Shown here: piece after piece, positions 60,687 to 64,000 of the stretch
How the letters are laid out: each line of letters starts with the position of its first letter
Numbering within the stretch: the first letter of the stretch is position 1
NCBI GenBank assembly: GCA_963702555.1
Contig: CAVPCW010000011.1
Coordinates: 682,001 to 746,000, forward strand
Direction: 5' to 3'
From: CAMFLJ01 sp963702555
Lineage (GTDB): Bacteria; Actinomycetota; Acidimicrobiia; Acidimicrobiales; Acidimicrobilacustridaceae
DNA: 64,000 bases
Notes under the pieces: model-generated
Told to the model about the DNA's origin: nothing
Databases searched by the model: none
The model's input: only the letters and a program-made list of their open reading frames with translations
Made by a program: the position numbers and the translations under genes

Positions 60687-63119
60687 CGGGCCTCCCCCTG
60701 CTCGCTGAGGGCCGGTTCCCATCCGTCGGCGGTCCAGCGCAGCCACCGGCCGTCGTCGTCCCGGGCGACGAGCGCCATCCAGCCGTTGGCCACCAGCGTG
60801 CGGGTGCGGGGCGCCCCGTCGAGGGCGGCGGTGACCCGCTCGGGCGGCGCGTCGACCACGCACATCGGGCGGAGGGGCTCGTGCACGAGGCCTTCGGCGG
60901 CGACCGACTGCACGGGCAGTCCGAGGCGGAGGTCGCCGCCCGGGCCGGACAGGACCCCGGCGACGCCGACCGGGTTGTGCAGCGCCTTGCTGCCGGAGCC
61001 GAAGGCCTCCGGTGCCGTGACGCTGAAGTGGTAGGCCGCGTTGATCCACTGGGTGACCAGGGCCGGCCCGGCGAACACCCCGGCGAGGATCGAGCCGTCG
61101 GCGTCGGCGGCCCGGTCGTAGGAGTGGAGGAAGGCCTTCCGGCCGAGGGTCAGCGACCGGGTGAGGCTCCGGTCGGCGATGACGAAGGCCATGTTCCCGG
61201 CCAGGCCCCACTCGGGGGTGGGCTCGGCCCAGTCCCAGGCCCGGCGGCGGGCGGCCCGGCTGGAGCCGGCGGCGGCGCCCGGCAGGGCACCCGACCGCTC
61301 GGCGGCGACCGCGTCGCCGGCCGCGGCGAGGTCGGCGGCCAGCGGCGCGACGCCGGGCAGGTCCGGCACGTGGCCGACCAGGGTGACCTCGTCGGTCGTG
61401 GTGTCGTGGCGGGCGGCCACGAAGGCCGTGCCGTCGGGGATCTCGATGCCGCGGCCGGCGAGGGCCGCCCGCACGTCGGGGTCGGAGAGCAGGGCCACCA
61501 GCGTGCGGGCGTTGTCGGTGCCGTCGCGCCCGCCGCAGGCCCCGCAGCGCAGGGCCGCCTCGTAGGGGTTGGCCGTGGTCGTGCTGCCGTGGCCGCACAG
61601 CACCACCAGGGGGGCGAAGCGCGTGGTGAGGCCGATGGCCCGCAGCACGCCCTCGGCCAGGTCGGCCCGCTCGTCGACCGTCGAGGGCGGGCAGGTCGAC
61701 CGCCAGGCCGTCGTCGAGGGTGGAGCCCCAGCGGGCGAGGGGCCGGCCGGCCAGCGTCGGGGCGAAGGTGCGGGCGGCGGCCACCGGGCCGGTGACCCAA
61801 CCCGCGGCCTCGGCGAAGAGGTAGGGGGAGGCGACGCCCTTGGCGGCCCGCCGCCCGGCGCCCGAGGCGCCGCTGGTGCGGCCCCGGCGGGCACGGGTGA
61901 CGGCGCCGGCCGCTCCCGTGAGCGGCGCCTCGCCGACCTCGATGGCCGGGGCGACGACGAGGGGGCAGCTGGCGTCGGCGCCGTGGCCGTCGAGCGGGCG
62001 CCAGGCCATCGGCAGGCCGAAGAACCCGGCGACGCCGAGCGTCTCGTAGTCCCCGATGGCCTCGAGGTGGCGCCGGAGCGCCTCGCTGCGCACGTCGATG
62101 CAGCAGGCGATCTGCGCCGCCGGGGCAGGTGCCCGGCCGTCCCGGTGCTCGGGCCCTTCCGGCGGCGCTGGCAGGGCGGCGAGCAAGCTGCGCCGCGGCC
62201 CCGCTTCGAGGGCCTCCTGCCAGATGTGACGACGATCGGTCGAGGGCTGGGCCTCGACCGGGGCCGGACGGGGCGACCCGCCGGCGGGGAGCAGCGCCAT
62301 CGTGAGTCCGAGGCGCAGGGCGACCAGCTCGGTCAGCGCCTCCTCGGGGCTGCGGGGGTAGCGGCCGTGGCCGGCCTCCCAGGCGAGGCGGGCGGCCCAT
62401 CCCGGCTGGGCGGTGACCTCGCCGAGCACGACCTCGGCGCTCTGCTCGGGGGCCACGCCGAGGCGCACCAGCGCCTCCTGGACGGCGACGATCGGCTCGC
62501 CCTTGAGCAGCTCGAGGCGGCGGCGGGCCTGCTTGGGGAGGCTCCGGTCGCGGACCGCGGCCGACCACCATGCGGCCCAGAGGCCGTCGCGCCGCACCGG
62601 CGAGGCGACCGTGGCGGCCGTGAGGCCGAGGGCCAGGCCGACCCACTGGCCGGCGCGGCGGTCGATCTCGGCGCGGACGGCAGTGCCGGCCTCGGCGTCC
62701 CACCACTCGGCCGGCGTCATGGCCGCCCGGGCGGGGCGGTCGAGCTCGGAGCCCGACTCGAGCTCGGCGACGACCGCGTGGAGCTCGTCGGCCGACCGAC
62801 CGGCCGCCGTGAGCGCCTCGAGCAGGTCGCGTTCGGTGATGCGGCCCTCGTGCCACGCCTGCCGGTAGGCCGAGGCGGGGAGGTAGGCGTCGGCGCCGAA
62901 GAGGCGGCCGGCCTCCCGGACGGCCTCGGCGAAGGGCAGGTGGTCGAGGCCGGCCAGCGGGTTGACCGCGGCGAGCTCGGTGAGGGGCGGGGCCGGGGGC
63001 AGCACCGCCAGTGCGGCGGCGATGGCCGGGCCGAGGTCGAGGGCGGCGGTGGGCTCCTCGAGCCCGACCCGTGCCTCGGTGAGGGTGTCCTGCGCGTCCC
63101 GGGGCTCGGTGGTCGTCAC
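60683..63119 (-). pseudogene. dabA: DabA-type inorganic carbon pump subunit, frameshifted
   Basis: A DUF2309/UPF0753 protein of about 812 residues. DabA is the carbonic-anhydrase-like subunit that, with DabB, turns CO2 into trapped bicarbonate. The zinc ligands are visible: Cys and Asp in IACCIDVRSEALRRHLEAIG, and His and Cys in VVLCGHGSTTTANPYEAALR with CGACGG. Between these two parts, at about 61679, the frame shifts by one extra base (a GG in the run encoding LPAL-D and VDERADLAEGVL). Both sides are otherwise complete. GTG start overlaps the dabB stop. A sequencing error is plausible. Confidence 0.85.
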
Positions 63120-64000
63120 CGTGCACCTCCCTGGCCGTGGCGGGCGGTGACCGGCACGAGCGCCGGCCGGGGCGGTGCGGCGGTGGCGAGAGCGAATCGG
63201 AACACGGCGTCCTCCAGCGTGGGGGTGGGTGAGAGGCGGGCGAGGGCACGGGCGGCGGCGGGCACGGCGGCGGCGACGGCGGCGATCAGGAGGGCGGGCC
63301 AGCCGAGGCCATCGAGGGCGGCGGCGCCACCGAGGGCCGGCTCGAGGTAGGTCTCGAGGCCGGCGAGGACGGCGACGTAGATGGGCACCAGCAGGGCGGC
63401 GGCGGCGAGGCCGAGGGTGACCCCCCGGGCGTCGGGCCGGTGGGCGAACCAGCCGACCAGGGCGGCGGCGGCGGTGGCCACGGCGAACCCGGCGAGCACG
63501 GGGGAGGGGTCGTAGCCGGGGAGCAGGGCGACCGAGACCAGCAGCAGGGCGCCGGAGGTGCCGACGGCCAGCGTGGCGAGGGCGATGCGGTGGCCGCGCC
63601 CGAGGGTGGGGGCGTCGAGGGCGTGGGCCCGGCGGCGGGCACCGACGACACCGCCGACTCCGAGGAACGCGCCGGCCTTGTAGGCGGCGTGCCCGATGAG
63701 GTGGGCCACGGCGGCGACCGGTGCGGCGGCGGCGACCGTGAGCAGCAGGAAGCCGGTCTGGGCCTGGGTGGAGCGCACGAGCACGCCCTTGGAGTCGGCG
63801 GTGACACCCATGGCGCTGACCGAGGTGAGCATGGTCCACGCCGCGATGGCGGCGACCACGAACCAGGTGGCGGGGAAGGCGTCGAGCACGCCGCCGGCCC
63901 GCAGGAGGAGCACGGCGCCGCCGTTGACCACACCGGCGTGCAGGAGGGCGCTCACCGCGGTGGGGGCGGCCAGGGTGGCGGGCAGCCAGTCACGGAAGGG
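63116..64000 (-). CDS. dabB: DabB-type proton-conducting transporter, C-terminal part
   Basis: The 294-residue C-terminal part of an NADH-dehydrogenase-subunit-5-like membrane protein; the frame is open to the window edge, so the start is outside. FRDWLPATLAAPTAVSALLH followed by AGVVNGGAVLLLRAG is the antiporter-family core helix pair. LIGHAAYKAGAFLGVGGVV has the conserved lysine region. Next to dabA it is the ion-coupling subunit DabB. Its stop overlaps the dabA start (GTGA). Confidence 0.9.
   Translation of the reverse strand, partial: PFRDWLPATLAAPTAVSALLHAGVVNGGAVLLLRAGGVLDAFPATWFVVAAIAAWTMLTSVSAMGVTADSKGVLVRSTQAQTGFLLLTVAAAAPVAAVAHLIGHAAYKAGAFLGVGGVVGARRRAHALDAPTLGRGHRIALATLAVGTSGALLLVSVALLPGYDPSPVLAGFAVATAAAALVGWFAHRPDARGVTLGLAAAALLVPIYVAVLAGLETYLEPALGGAAALDGLGWPALLIAAVAAAVPAAARALARLSPTPTLEDAVFRFALATAAPPRPALVPVTARHGQGGAR

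Noticed and set aside
59532..63839. A continuous frame that seems to fuse dabB, dabA and purK
   Set aside because: It joins real segments of dabA and purK through shadow sequence; the true genes have their own overlapping starts and stops, and dabA is frameshifted inside it.

Overview
The window is about 72% G+C by eye. It is densely packed, uses GTG starts freely and has many 4-bp stop/start overlaps. It carries coenzyme-F420-type oxidoreductases, many SDRs, D-aminoacylase-like amidohydrolases, a Baeyer-Villiger monooxygenase and actinobacterial-style Flp pilins. This points to a high-GC actinobacterium, plausibly of class Acidimicrobiia; the class is an inference from gene content, not from a marker gene. 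No rRNA, tRNA, CRISPR array, integrase or transposase was seen. No gene-free stretch exceeds 300 bases. Layout: 1-9.6 kb holds a molybdopterin-enzyme fragment, amidohydrolases, a renalase-like flavoprotein, a PAS-GGDEF-EAL signalling protein, an enoyl-CoA hydratase and a thiolase-like gene. 9.7-13.7 kb holds a candidate single-chain HicA-HicB protein, an F420/NADP reductase-like protein, small regulators and a relic of a metallophosphoesterase. 13.8-20.2 kb holds a MacB/FtsX-type ABC exporter, an SDR and a lipoprotein. 20.3-30.5 kb holds a Baeyer-Villiger monooxygenase with a partner gene, an ABC-2 exporter, SDR, GAP-family membrane protein, TetR regulator and ilvD.

30.7-32.8 kb is the most unusual stretch. 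Four Flp-type pilin genes lie in tandem, and pilins 2-4 are each preceded by a nearly invariant structured leader that can fold as a pseudoknot flanked by hairpins whose sequence changes while pairing is kept. 32.8-39.7 kb is a catabolic-looking cluster (Rieske oxygenase, D-aminoacylase-like hydrolase, LLM flavoprotein, 3-hydroxyisobutyrate-dehydrogenase-like enzyme, an isochorismatase-fold protein without its cysteine). At 39.8 kb lies a flavin amine oxidase whose usual C-terminal FAD-binding segment sits at the N-terminus, i.e. an apparent circular permutation. 41.3-49.9 kb has a sulfotransferase, two SDRs, a PP2C phosphatase and a PAP2-plus-kinase pair.

49.9-58.5 kb is a complete kdp potassium system: kdpFABC with an extra small membrane protein on the minus strand, and a sensor-like gene with kdpDE divergently on the plus strand. 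59.0-64.0 kb is a minus-strand, translationally coupled run dabB-dabA-purK-purE, linking an inorganic-carbon pump to the bicarbonate-consuming step of purine synthesis. Several genes (4475-2750, 7031-4537, 9600-8105, 63119-60683 and two pilins) show single-base frameshifts in otherwise intact reading frames. Whether these are assembly errors or true lesions cannot be decided here.
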